NCBI GenBank assembly: GCA_964470915.1
Contig: CAYYEM010000026.1
Coordinates: forward strand, 1 to 23,836
Direction: 5' to 3'
DNA length: 23,836 nt
Source: CAYPXN01 sp964470915
Lineage (GTDB): Bacteria > UBA10199 > JADFYH01
In this document: positions 15,414-23,137 of the stretch, piece by piece
Position numbering within the stretch: position 1 is the stretch's first letter
Layout of the letters: every line of letters starts with the position of its first letter
Program-made: the position numbers and the translations under genes
Notes under the pieces: model-generated
Told to the model about the DNA's origin: nothing
The model's input: the letters and a program-made list of their open reading frames with translations, nothing else
Database searches by the model: none

Positions 15414-16238
15414 GAACAAAAAAACATCGATTCACTTTTAGAAGAATTAGGATCGCTTTCATTTTTTACAAAACATAAGTTTGTTCGAATTGATGGAGAT
15501 GATTTTTGCCATGAGGAAGATTTAAATAAAATTCTTCGAGCCATGGAAAGTAATGCTTCTGCCACCTTATGCTTGATCCCCAAGAAAAAAACGGCCTTTA
15601 ATCAGGCCGCTAAAATTCTAAAATCTGTAGCAGAGATCGTGGAATGCAGCAAACCGAAGGGAAAAGATTTGGCTGCTTATGTGGTTAAATTTGCTCAAGA
15701 AGAAGAAAAAAAGATTTCGATGATGAGTGCTAACAAGTTGATTGAACTTATAGGGGATGATTTGTTGGCTCTCCAAAATCAGGTTAAACTTTTGGGGATT
15801 TTTATTGGTGAAAAAAAGGAAATCACTTTGGAGGATGTGCAAAACTTGTTTGCAGAATCTGCCGAAAAAGATGTGTTTAACCTCACTCAGTACATGCTGC
15901 AAAACAACAAATCTAAAACTTTTGCACTTCTTCGACAGCTGTTGGACCAAGGAGAAGTGCCACTTATTATTTTTTCGCTTTTAGCCCGACATTATCGTGT
16001 TTTGATGAAAATCAAACTCCTCGAAAGAAAACGCATGAATGCCTATGAAATGGCTTCGATGGTAAAACTTCCTGCTTTTGTCATCGAAAAAAATCTTCCT
16101 CAAGCTCGCCTGTTAAGTTGGAAAAAGCTTATTCAAATTTATCAGGATCTATCGAATACAGATTTGCTTTTGAAATCTTCTCCTATGCCCCATTTGGCCA
16201 TTTTGGAGAAGTTTGTGTTGGGGACCTTTGCTTTATAA
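15414..16238 (+). CDS. holA: DNA polymerase III delta subunit (5' end in gap)
   Basis: HolA is the clamp-loader subunit that opens the sliding clamp. The visible 274 residues run from the end of the N-terminal AAA-like domain through the helical collar domain. Family features include MSANKLIELIGDDLLALQNQVKLL, the typical asp-rich helix before the third domain, AEKDVFNLTQYML, and the C-terminal RHYRVLMKIKLL and HLAILEKFVL. About 65 residues are missing at the N terminus. leuS before holA is the conserved order in many proteobacteria. The stop overlaps the end of the convergent deaminase gene by 6 bp. Confidence 0.9.
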   Translation, partial: EQKNIDSLLEELGSLSFFTKHKFVRIDGDDFCHEEDLNKILRAMESNASATLCLIPKKKTAFNQAAKILKSVAEIVECSKPKGKDLAAYVVKFAQEEEKKISMMSANKLIELIGDDLLALQNQVKLLGIFIGEKKEITLEDVQNLFAESAEKDVFNLTQYMLQNNKSKTFALLRQLLDQGEVPLIIFSLLARHYRVLMKIKLLERKRMNAYEMASMVKLPAFVIEKNLPQARLLSWKKLIQIYQDLSNTDLLLKSSPMPHLAILEKFVLGTFAL

Positions 16239-17225
16239 CTGTCTAACTTTCACACGCGCCTGATGCAAAAGCTTTAGTGAAGTTTCTCCCATCGGATAGT
16301 CGGTATTGAAAATCACTTCGGCGATACCGGAGTTGATGATCATCTTCGTACACATTAAGCAGGGGGAGAAGGTGGTGTAGAGTGTGGCCCCTTTGATATT
16401 CACACCATGATATGCGGATTGTGTGATCGAGTTTTCTTCAGCATGGGAGCAAAAGCAATCTTCGAGTCCTGAGCCTGACTTTGCAAAGCTGTTGCAACGA
16501 GGGCAACCTCCTTCGTTACAATTCTTTACTCCTCGAGGTGTGCCATTATAACCCGTCGAAATAATTCTTTTGTCTCTCACAATAACGGCGGCCACTTTTC
16601 TTTTTAGGCAATTCGAACGTAGAGCTACGACTTTCGCAATGTTCATGAAGTATTCGTCCCAACCGGGCCGTGTATTTTGTGCAGAGAGTTGGCGAATCAT
16701 CTCTTTCATTTTTTCGCGGAGATCATCGAGTGTGCCATTATTTTCGACTTCAACATCCGCCATCTTGGCGGTGGAGTCCAGCTGCTGAGCATAAGGGTCA
16801 GGACTATTTGCTTCACGTTCCTCCAAGCTTTTAAATTCTTCTAATGTCTTGGGATCGCCTGCGCGTTTGCGAGCTTTGATTCTTTCAAAACGGATTTCCG
16901 GGACTGCGGTTACATGAAGAAAATGAAAATTATCTTTAATACGAAAGGCTTCTACTTCTCGAGGATTTCGAAATGAATCAATGATGTAATTTTTATCGAC
17001 TTCCAATTTTGCAAGAATTCGATTGGCCAAAACACTTGGACCATATTTTTGACGAAGTTCATTTCCAATTTGAATAAGATTTTCACGAGTCGGAGGAAGT
17101 TTTCGAGAGTCTAACTCTTCACGAAGAACATCTGAGAGTGAGTAATATTCAAATCCACCCTCTTGAATCACTTTAGCGACTTCGCCTTTTCCAGCAGCAT
17201 TTTTTCCTGTGAGTCCAATAATCAT
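16233..17225 (-). CDS. P-loop kinase-like / dCMP deaminase fusion protein
   Basis: The 330-residue protein has two domains. Residues 1-180 form a P-loop domain with GKNAAGKGE (7-15), of the nucleoside monophosphate/dephospho-CoA kinase fold, with RNPREVEAF near 86-94. Residues 186-330 are a dCMP deaminase, which converts dCMP to dUMP for dTTP synthesis. The zinc ligands are His261, Cys289 and Cys292, with catalytic Glu263 in HAEEN and PCLMC. Further cysteines (236, 241, 244, 257, 259) suggest a second zinc. The deaminase part resembles fungal Dcd1 (RPGWDEYFM, YNGTPRG..NC, GGCPRCN), which also has an N-terminal extension. Whether the kinase domain is active is unknown; its Walker A loop looks intact. 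Confidence 0.9.
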   Translation of the reverse strand: MIIGLTGKNAAGKGEVAKVIQEGGFEYYSLSDVLREELDSRKLPPTRENLIQIGNELRQKYGPSVLANRILAKLEVDKNYIIDSFRNPREVEAFRIKDNFHFLHVTAVPEIRFERIKARKRAGDPKTLEEFKSLEEREANSPDPYAQQLDSTAKMADVEVENNGTLDDLREKMKEMIRQLSAQNTRPGWDEYFMNIAKVVALRSNCLKRKVAAVIVRDKRIISTGYNGTPRGVKNCNEGGCPRCNSFAKSGSGLEDCFCSHAEENSITQSAYHGVNIKGATLYTTFSPCLMCTKMIINSGIAEVIFNTDYPMGETSLKLLHQARVKVRQL

Positions 17226-17241
17226 ATGTAATCCCCAGTAC

Positions 17242-17400
17242 TTATCCCCACCTGTGCAAAACAGGAAGCAGGAGTGTATAAAGTCTATTTTTTATCAGTG
17301 AGCTATTCAAACAAGTCATTAATTTATCTCGGTTTTGCTTTCATTATCCACAACTGTGTAAAACATGTGAATGGTCATGTAATGTCATATATGGTCATTA
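17242..17400. promoter_or_regulatory. DnaA-box-like repeats and phased GTCAT repeats
   Basis: In the intergenic region before the dCMP deaminase fusion, TTATCCACA (17344-17352) is an exact consensus DnaA box. A near copy, TTATCCCCA, lies at 17242-17250, 102 bp away. The similarity continues 12 nt further in both (CTGTG then AAAAC), so the repeat unit is 21 nt. At 17371-17400 three 10-bp near-repeats place GTCAT at exact 10-bp intervals (17374, 17384, 17394), the last touching the stop of the protease gene. DnaA control of the deaminase gene or an origin-like site are both inferences. Confidence 0.5.
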
Positions 17401-18621
17401 TTTTCCATGATGGACTGTGGGGTAACTTGAATCTGTAATATAGCTATCATCGTCGGTAAGTTTTTTTTGGTCAGGTCCATTTGTCCAAACTTCATATCTA
17501 TTTTTGTCCTTTTCGTAAACATAGAGATAGCGTTCTTGAGTATAGGGATCTGTAGGTTCGCTTTCTGCTGGATGATTTTTCTTCCATAATGAGTAGAGCT
17601 CCTCCGTATCCTTCGGGAAACTATCCTGGGTGTCGAAAGCCTCTTCAGCTACTTTTGCAAGACTTAAGATTTCGTTTTCTATTTTTTTCTCTGCTGCACC
17701 TATTGTTTTTTCTACCTTGCCTGTTTTTAACTTTGTATTCAAATTTTTTAAATTAAAAATACTGAACCCAATGATTCCCATCACGATCATAAAAATGGGT
17801 AATACATAAACTAGACCGATAATGCCTAAAGCTTTTAGAATTCCATCTTGAGTATAAGAGCCTTCAGGTGCCAAATTGTTTTCAAGAGCAATCAGACGTT
17901 TGGCAAGAGGAGGATGGGTTCCTAACCATTGGCCGATGGTAAGCCAGCCAGTGTTCAGGTCTTTTGCTTGATGAGCCATTGCTCTGAGATTTACTTGCGG
18001 TCCTCGCTGGGCACCGGCTGCTAAAATGGCAAGTCCGCGCAGTCCAGCTTCTTTATTTTTGACGGCGGCATATCCATAACGATCACAAGTGTATTCGCGT
18101 GCACGAGAAAGCGCGTGACCAATAAAAGGATAAATCATGCCTGGCAACAAGAACCAGTGCCATTTTAAATGTCCTTCTTTTAAATGACCCAATTCATGCG
18201 CAATAATCATATCTCGAGCATCGGTGTTGGATCCGCAGGCTTCAAGCAAGTCGGAATACAAAACAAGCATGTTTGATTTGAAAAACTTGGTGGCAAAGGC
18301 ATTCAAAGCACCACCTTGTTGCATAATGTAGGCATCCGGAATTTTTTCAAAACCTACTCGATTTGCAAGATTTACTACAGCTTGATGAATTTCCGGAAAT
18401 TGTTCAGGAGAAAGTTTGACGGCACTTCCTCGAATGTGAGCGATGAAACCAATATGTCCCAGATAAATAGCCACGAAGATCAGGAGAGCATAAAAAAAAC
18501 CGATAATCGTGAAAGCGAGAAGAAGCCAGATCGAAGCCGCAAAAAAACCTACCAGCCAAGTAAATAGAGTTTCAGTAGGCCAGCGTTGAATGCGAATGGG
18601 GTCTAAGTTTTGATTTTCCAT
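17398..18621 (-). CDS. M48-family membrane zinc metalloprotease with pseudopilin-like C terminus
   Basis: A 407-residue protein. Two N-terminal membrane helices (about 19-60) precede the M48 catalytic domain with HELGH (142-146), catalytic Glu143 and the third zinc ligand Glu176 in REYTCDRYG. HPPLAKR (about 236-242) is the usual M48 signature after the active site. Another membrane helix follows at about 261-290. The last 90 residues are not usual for M48: DPYTQERYLYVY and WTNGPD followed by a DDD stretch resemble the C-terminal part of type II secretion major pseudopilins (GspG). ATG at 18621 was preferred over TTG at 18639; neither has a good ribosome site. The gene is divergent from argG. 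Confidence 0.88.
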   Translation of the reverse strand: MENQNLDPIRIQRWPTETLFTWLVGFFAASIWLLLAFTIIGFFYALLIFVAIYLGHIGFIAHIRGSAVKLSPEQFPEIHQAVVNLANRVGFEKIPDAYIMQQGGALNAFATKFFKSNMLVLYSDLLEACGSNTDARDMIIAHELGHLKEGHLKWHWFLLPGMIYPFIGHALSRAREYTCDRYGYAAVKNKEAGLRGLAILAAGAQRGPQVNLRAMAHQAKDLNTGWLTIGQWLGTHPPLAKRLIALENNLAPEGSYTQDGILKALGIIGLVYVLPIFMIVMGIIGFSIFNLKNLNTKLKTGKVEKTIGAAEKKIENEILSLAKVAEEAFDTQDSFPKDTEELYSLWKKNHPAESEPTDPYTQERYLYVYEKDKNRYEVWTNGPDQKKLTDDDSYITDSSYPTVHHGK

Positions 18622-18667
18622 GCCAATGATTTTGATCAAAAATTTTCGTTTTGACCAATCTTTTTTT

Positions 18668-18742
18668 TGCCTTAAATTTCTAACCTGACAAGCATTGACT
18701 AGGCTCTTTTCTCATGTTACCAAGCGGCCTCAATTTAAGGCA
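18668..18742. repeat. 11-bp inverted repeat in the protease/argG divergent region
   Basis: TGCCTTAAATT (18668-18678) and AATTTAAGGCA (18732-18742) are perfect reverse complements 53 nt apart. Between them lies TTGACT (18695-18700), a possible -35 for argG, but I see no matching -10. A T run precedes the left arm. Function unknown: terminator-like, operator or edge of a small repeat element. Confidence 0.45.
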
Positions 18743-18776
18743 GTGCTTAGTGGTGAGTGGTGAGTGGTCAGTGAAA
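18742..18776 (+). repeat. Heptamer repeat array, 5 units
   Basis: AGTGCTT, AGTGGTG, AGTGGTG, AGTGGTC and AGTGAAA abut perfectly. The following bases to about 18810 read on the minus strand as a weaker array of the same 7-nt form (AGTGATC, AGTTAGC, AGTAGCA), giving an inverted pair. Same family style as 24-51. It lies 42-76 nt before the argG start and leaves no room for a clear ribosome site. Confidence 0.65.
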
Positions 18777-18817
18777 TATTCTGATCACTGCTAACTTGCT
18801 ACTTGTCGCTATTAATC

Positions 18818-20023
18818 ATGGTAGAAAAAATTAATAAAGTCGTTCTTGCCTATTCTGGAGGGCTTGACACCTCCGTCATTATTCAATGGTTGAAGGAAAA
18901 TTATCAATGTGAAGTGATCGCTTTTGTAGCTGACTTGGGCCAAGGCGAAGAAGTCGCTCCGGTGAAAGAAAAAGCCATTAAAACGGGTGCTAGTAAATGC
19001 TACGTAGAAGATTTGCGAGAAGAGTTTGCCAAAGATTTTATTTTTCCCATGCTTCGAGCCAATGCTGTTTATGAAGGTTTGTACCTTTTAGGAACTTCGA
19101 TTGCACGACCTCTTATTGCTAAAAAACAAATGGAAGTCTTGGCCAAAGAAAAGGCGGATGCCATTGCACATGGAGCGACGGGTAAAGGCAACGATCAAGT
19201 TCGTTTTGAGTTGACCGCTTTTGCCATGAAACCAGACGTGAAAATTATTGCTCCTTGGAGAGAATGGAAATTCAAATCACGAAGCGATTTGATTGAGTTT
19301 GCAGAAAAGCATGGAATTCCCGTGCCGGTGACCAAAGAAAAGCCTTATAGTTCTGATCGTAATTTAATGCACATCAGTTTTGAAGGTGGCATTTTAGAAG
19401 ATCCATGGTCTGAGCCACCTGAAAGTATGTTTGTACTTTCTGTATCTCCTGAGAAAGCTCCCGATAAAGCGACCTATATTGAAATTGAATATGAAAAAGG
19501 AAATCCGGTAGCGATTGATGGAAAAAAATATTCTCCTGCTGCCCTTATTGAAAAATTAAATGAGATTGCTGGCGCCAATGGAGTGGGTCGAATCGATGTG
19601 GTTGAAAACAGATTTGTTGGAATGAAAAGCCGTGGCGTTTATGAAACTCCCGGTTGCACTGTTTTGCATGCCGCTCATCGAGCGATCGAATCGATTACCC
19701 TGGATCGTGAAGTATTGAAAATCAGGGATAGTTTGATTCCTCAATACGCTACCATGATCTATAACGGTTTTTGGTATGCACCCGAGCGCGAATTGCTCCA
19801 AAACCTCATTGATGATGCCCAGCAAAAAGTGAGTGGAACGGTACGACTCAAGCTTTACAAGGGGAACTGCATGGTGGTAGGGCGAAAATCGCCGAATTCC
19901 CTCTTTTCAGAAGCCTTTGCCACTTTTGAAAAAGATACGGTTTATAATCAGAAGGATGCGGAAGGATTTATTAAGTTGAATGCGTTGAGGTTGAGAATAA
20001 AAAAGTTAATGCAGAAAAATTAA
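18818..20023 (+). CDS. argG: Argininosuccinate synthase
   Basis: ArgG condenses citrulline and aspartate with ATP, the penultimate step of arginine synthesis. At 401 residues it is full length. The ATP-pyrophosphatase loop SGGLDTS is at 13-19. GATGKGNDQVRFE carries substrate-binding residues, and YSSDRNLMHISFEGG and RFVGMKSRGVYETPG are family signatures. The ATG at 18818 gives the standard MVEKINKVVLAYSGG start; a TTG at 18803 only adds repeat-derived codons. There is no visible Shine-Dalgarno. The last 22 codons lie in the first copy of a 146-bp tandem repeat. No other arginine gene is in the window. Confidence 0.96.
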   Translation: MVEKINKVVLAYSGGLDTSVIIQWLKENYQCEVIAFVADLGQGEEVAPVKEKAIKTGASKCYVEDLREEFAKDFIFPMLRANAVYEGLYLLGTSIARPLIAKKQMEVLAKEKADAIAHGATGKGNDQVRFELTAFAMKPDVKIIAPWREWKFKSRSDLIEFAEKHGIPVPVTKEKPYSSDRNLMHISFEGGILEDPWSEPPESMFVLSVSPEKAPDKATYIEIEYEKGNPVAIDGKKYSPAALIEKLNEIAGANGVGRIDVVENRFVGMKSRGVYETPGCTVLHAAHRAIESITLDREVLKIRDSLIPQYATMIYNGFWYAPERELLQNLIDDAQQKVSGTVRLKLYKGNCMVVGRKSPNSLFSEAFATFEKDTVYNQKDAEGFIKLNALRLRIKKLMQKN

Positions 20024-20275
20024 CAGCGCCCAAGGCGCGTTGAGGGGGAGGCTCCAACGGCTTTGCCGGTGGAGGGGGCGACGCGAGCCCCTTATCATAG
20101 TTTGCGGAAGGATTTATTAAGTTGAATGCGTTGAGGTTGAGAATAAAAAAGTTAATGCAGAAAAATTAACAGCGCCCAAGGCGCGTTGAGGGGGAGGCTC
20201 CAACGGCTTTGCCGGTGGAGGGGGCGACGCGAGCCCCTTATCATAGTTTGCGGAAGGATTTATTAAGTTGAATGC
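19957..20275 (+). repeat. 146-bp tandem repeat, 2.2 copies, running into gap
   Basis: Copies at 19957-20102 and 20103-20248 appear identical, and a third begins at 20249 and is cut by the gap at 20276. Each unit holds the last codons and stop of argG, then about 80 nt of GC-rich hairpin sequence. Identity to the base and the adjoining gap suggest an assembly loop, although a true tandem duplication is possible. Apart from argG's own end I see no gene in 20024-20275. Confidence 0.9.
20040..20073 (+). repeat. 34-nt hairpin repeat, copy 2
   Basis: Relative of the minus-strand element at 5872-5905 (26 of 34 identical), with stem CGGC/GCCG around TTT. It is repeated at 20186-20219 as part of the 146-bp tandem. 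A second short stem, GGGGC and GCCCC, follows at 20076-20092 and could help end argG transcription, but no T run follows. Confidence 0.6.
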
Positions 20276-20375
20276 NNNNNNNNNNNNNNNNNNNNNNNNN
20301 NNNNNNNNNNNNNNNNNNNNNNNNNNNNNNNNNNNNNNNNNNNNNNNNNNNNNNNNNNNNNNNNNNNNNNNNNNN
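20276..20375. other. Assembly gap before aminotransferase gene (100 N)
   Basis: Exactly 100 N. It hides the remainder of the tandem repeat, the promoter region and about the first 20 codons of the aminotransferase. Confidence 0.97.
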
Positions 20376-21445
20376 AAGATGGCAGAGCCTATCATCCATC
20401 ATCGTACTGCTGGCTTTGAAGCGATTGTGGCCGAAGTAAAAGAAAATTTGAAATGGCTTTATCAAACAAAGTCAGATGTTCTTTTGCTGGCAGCATCCGG
20501 AACAGGTGCCATGGAAGGCTCTGTGATTAATCTCATGGGTAAAAATGATAAAGCCTTGGTCGTGGATGCTGGAAAATTTGGTGAGCGCTGGTGGAAAATT
20601 TGTAAAGCTTTTGGATTAGCTTATGAAGTAATTAAAGTGGATTGGGGAAAGTCCGTTGATCCAAAAGTGATCGAAGAAAAATTAAAGGGCGGTGATTATC
20701 GCGCCGTATTTATCACTGCTTCAGAAACTTCTACGGGCGTTGCCAATCCTGTAAAAGAGATTGCATCTATTGTAAAAAATTATCCCAGTACTGCATTAGT
20801 GGTGGATGCCATTACTGCTTTGGGTGTGGTGAACTTGCCTGTCGATGAATGGGGTTTGGATATTGTAGTTTCCGGATCTCAAAAAGCTTTGATGCTTCCT
20901 CCTGGTTTGGCCTTTGCTTCAGTATCTCAAAAGGCTTGGGGACTTATTGAAAAATCAGACATTCCCAAATTCTATTTCGATTTCAAAAAAGAAAAGAAAT
21001 CGATGGATGAAAATACCACCGCGTATACACCAGCCGTTTCTCTCATTATTGGACTCAATGAAGTTTTGAAATCAATGCGAGCGATGGGATATGAAGGAAT
21101 TTGGAAGAAACATCAATTGCTCGCGGATGCTTGTCGTGAAGGTGTGAAAGCAATGGGGCTTAAGCTTTATGCACCAGAATCTCCCTCGAATGCAGTGACA
21201 GCCGTTTGGGCTCCTGAGGGTATGGAAGCCGGTAAAATTGTAAAAGGACTTCGTGATCAATTCAATATGACCATTGCGGGTGGGCAAGATGCTGCCAAAG
21301 GTAAAATTTTTAGAATTGGTCATTTGGGTTATTATGATCCTATGGATATGGTGAGTGTGCTTTCAGCGATTGAAATTACATTGTTAAAAAATGGTTATAA
21401 ATTGGAATTAGGAAAAGGAGTAGGCGCCGCCCTGAAGGTGTTGGC
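20376..21445 (+). CDS. Class V aminotransferase (both ends in gaps)
   Basis: A PLP enzyme of the alanine/serine-glyoxylate aminotransferase family, about 356 residues visible. It starts at KMAEPIIHHRT, normally about 20 residues into the family, and continues with ASGTGAMEGSVINL for the cofactor phosphate. VVDAITALG holds the aspartate that binds the pyridine nitrogen, and VSGSQKALMLPPG holds the PLP lysine. The end at YKLELGKGVGAALKVL is close to the usual C terminus. The gene directly precedes serA. Such class V enzymes paired with serA are thought to act as the phosphoserine or serine transaminase in place of SerC; that is inference here. ATG at 20379 is internal, not the start. Confidence 0.9.
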
Positions 21446-21545
21446 NNNNNNNNNNNNNNNNNNNNNNNNNNNNNNNNNNNNNNNNNNNNNNNNNNNNNNN
21501 NNNNNNNNNNNNNNNNNNNNNNNNNNNNNNNNNNNNNNNNNNNNN
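21446..21545. other. Assembly gap between aminotransferase gene and serA (100 N)
   Basis: Exactly 100 N. It hides the last few codons of the aminotransferase and the ribosome site of serA, which starts 2 nt after the gap. Confidence 0.97.
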
Positions 21546-21547
21546 TT

Positions 21548-23137
21548 ATGGCAAAGATATTAGTGAGTGACAAACTTTCAGATGCCGGATTGAAAATTTT
21601 AAAAGATGCTCCGGGTTTGGAAATCGATACAAAGTCAGGTTTGAAACCGGATGAACTGAAAGCCATTATTGGACAATACGATGGCTTGGTCATTCGTTCA
21701 GGAACTAAAGTAACAGCAGATCTTCTCTCTGCCGCAGATAAACTCAAGATTATTGGTCGTGCAGGAATTGGCGTGGATAATGTCGATACCGTGGCTGCTT
21801 CGAAAAAGGGTGTGATTGTAGAAAATACCCCGGGTGGAAATGTTGTAACCACTGCTGAACATGCCATTGCCATGATGTTTGCCGTTGCACGTAAAATTCC
21901 TCAAGCTACAGGCAGTATGAAAGCTGGCAAATGGGAAAAGACAAAATTTGTTGGTTCCGAAATTTACAACAAGACTTTGGGAATTGTTGGTGTAGGTAAT
22001 ATTGGTAAAATCGTAGCCGATCGTGCCATCGGCTTAAAAATGAAAGTGATTGCTTTTGATCCTTTTCTTTCACCTGAAAGCGCTGCAAAAATGGGCATTG
22101 AATTAGTGGATCTTGATGACTTGTTTGCTCGTGCAGATTTTATCACCATTCATACCCCTCTTAATGATAAAACTCGCAACCTTATCGATCGTGCTGCTTT
22201 TGGTAAGATGAAAAAGGGTGTTTATATTATCAACTGTGCACGGGGTGGAATTGTCAACGAAGATGCTTTAGGCGCGGCCATTCAAGAAGGCATTGTGGCA
22301 GGTGCTGCTTTAGACGTCTTTGTCGAAGAACCTGTAAAACCAGATCTTCCTCTTTTGAAGTTGGATAATGTGATTTGCACACCACACTTAGGTGCTTCTA
22401 CCGACGAAGCTCAAGAAAATGTATCCGTTGAAGTCGCAGAGCAGATGGTGGAATTTTTTGTAAAAGGGGTTGTGAAAAACGCAGTGAACTACCCATCGAT
22501 TAGTGGAGAACTGGCTGGTGTTTTAAAACCTTATATTTTTCTTGCTGAAAAGTTGGGCAAGCTCCAAGGACAACTAGCACAATCTTTTCCTCAAGAAATT
22601 CAAGTTCGTTATTATGGAGAGCTTGCTGAGTATCCCATGGCTTCTGTCACCGTTTCGATTTTGAAAGGAATTCTCGAGTCTTCCATGGAAGGAGAGAATG
22701 TGAATTTTGTAAATGCTCCCTTTATTGCTAAAGAAAGAGGGATTCAGGTTACAGAATCAAAAGTCAGTGATACAAAAGATTTTAAAACATTGATTGAAGT
22801 GATGGTAAAAACGGCTCAAGGGACTCGTACTGTCTCTGGAACCATTTTTGGTAAAAATAATCCTCGTATTGTGAGAATTGATGATTTTTATCTGGAAGCA
22901 GTTCCCGAAGGCAATGTATTAGTAATACATAATCAAGACAAACCCGGTGTTATTGGAAGCATTGGAACTCTACTGGGTAAAAATCAGGTGAATATTTCAC
23001 GAATGCAATTAGGTTTGGTAAAAGAAAAGAGCGAAGCGATTGCTCTTTATAATGTTGATCATAAAGTGCCAGAAAATTTAATTCAGGAAATTGAAAAACT
23101 TCCAAATATTCTAAAGGTTACTCAAGTTGCCCTCTAA
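21548..23137 (+). CDS. serA: D-3-phosphoglycerate dehydrogenase
   Basis: SerA oxidises 3-phosphoglycerate to 3-phosphohydroxypyruvate with NAD, opening the serine pathway. At 529 residues it is the long type: catalytic and NAD domains (1-310), an allosteric substrate-binding-type domain (about 320-450) and a C-terminal ACT domain (about 457-529). GVGNIG (148-153) binds NAD with an acidic residue near 171, Arg232 in NCARGG, the Glu of the VEEP region (260-261) and His280 in CTPHLGAS form the active site. The ACT domain (VIHNQDKPGVIGSIG) suggests feedback by serine. It supplies serine that TrpB also consumes. purA overlaps its end by 11 bp. Confidence 0.97.
   Translation: MAKILVSDKLSDAGLKILKDAPGLEIDTKSGLKPDELKAIIGQYDGLVIRSGTKVTADLLSAADKLKIIGRAGIGVDNVDTVAASKKGVIVENTPGGNVVTTAEHAIAMMFAVARKIPQATGSMKAGKWEKTKFVGSEIYNKTLGIVGVGNIGKIVADRAIGLKMKVIAFDPFLSPESAAKMGIELVDLDDLFARADFITIHTPLNDKTRNLIDRAAFGKMKKGVYIINCARGGIVNEDALGAAIQEGIVAGAALDVFVEEPVKPDLPLLKLDNVICTPHLGASTDEAQENVSVEVAEQMVEFFVKGVVKNAVNYPSISGELAGVLKPYIFLAEKLGKLQGQLAQSFPQEIQVRYYGELAEYPMASVTVSILKGILESSMEGENVNFVNAPFIAKERGIQVTESKVSDTKDFKTLIEVMVKTAQGTRTVSGTIFGKNNPRIVRIDDFYLEAVPEGNVLVIHNQDKPGVIGSIGTLLGKNQVNISRMQLGLVKEKSEAIALYNVDHKVPENLIQEIEKLPNILKVTQVAL

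Noticed and set aside
13234..15441. A single 735-residue anti-sigma/LeuRS fusion
   Set aside because: It is joined only through 100 N; both partners are missing large conserved parts at the junction, and the frame past 15413 no longer matches LeuRS.
19957..20275. CRISPR-like repeat
   Set aside because: Units are contiguous 146-bp copies with no variable spacers, and no cas gene is nearby.
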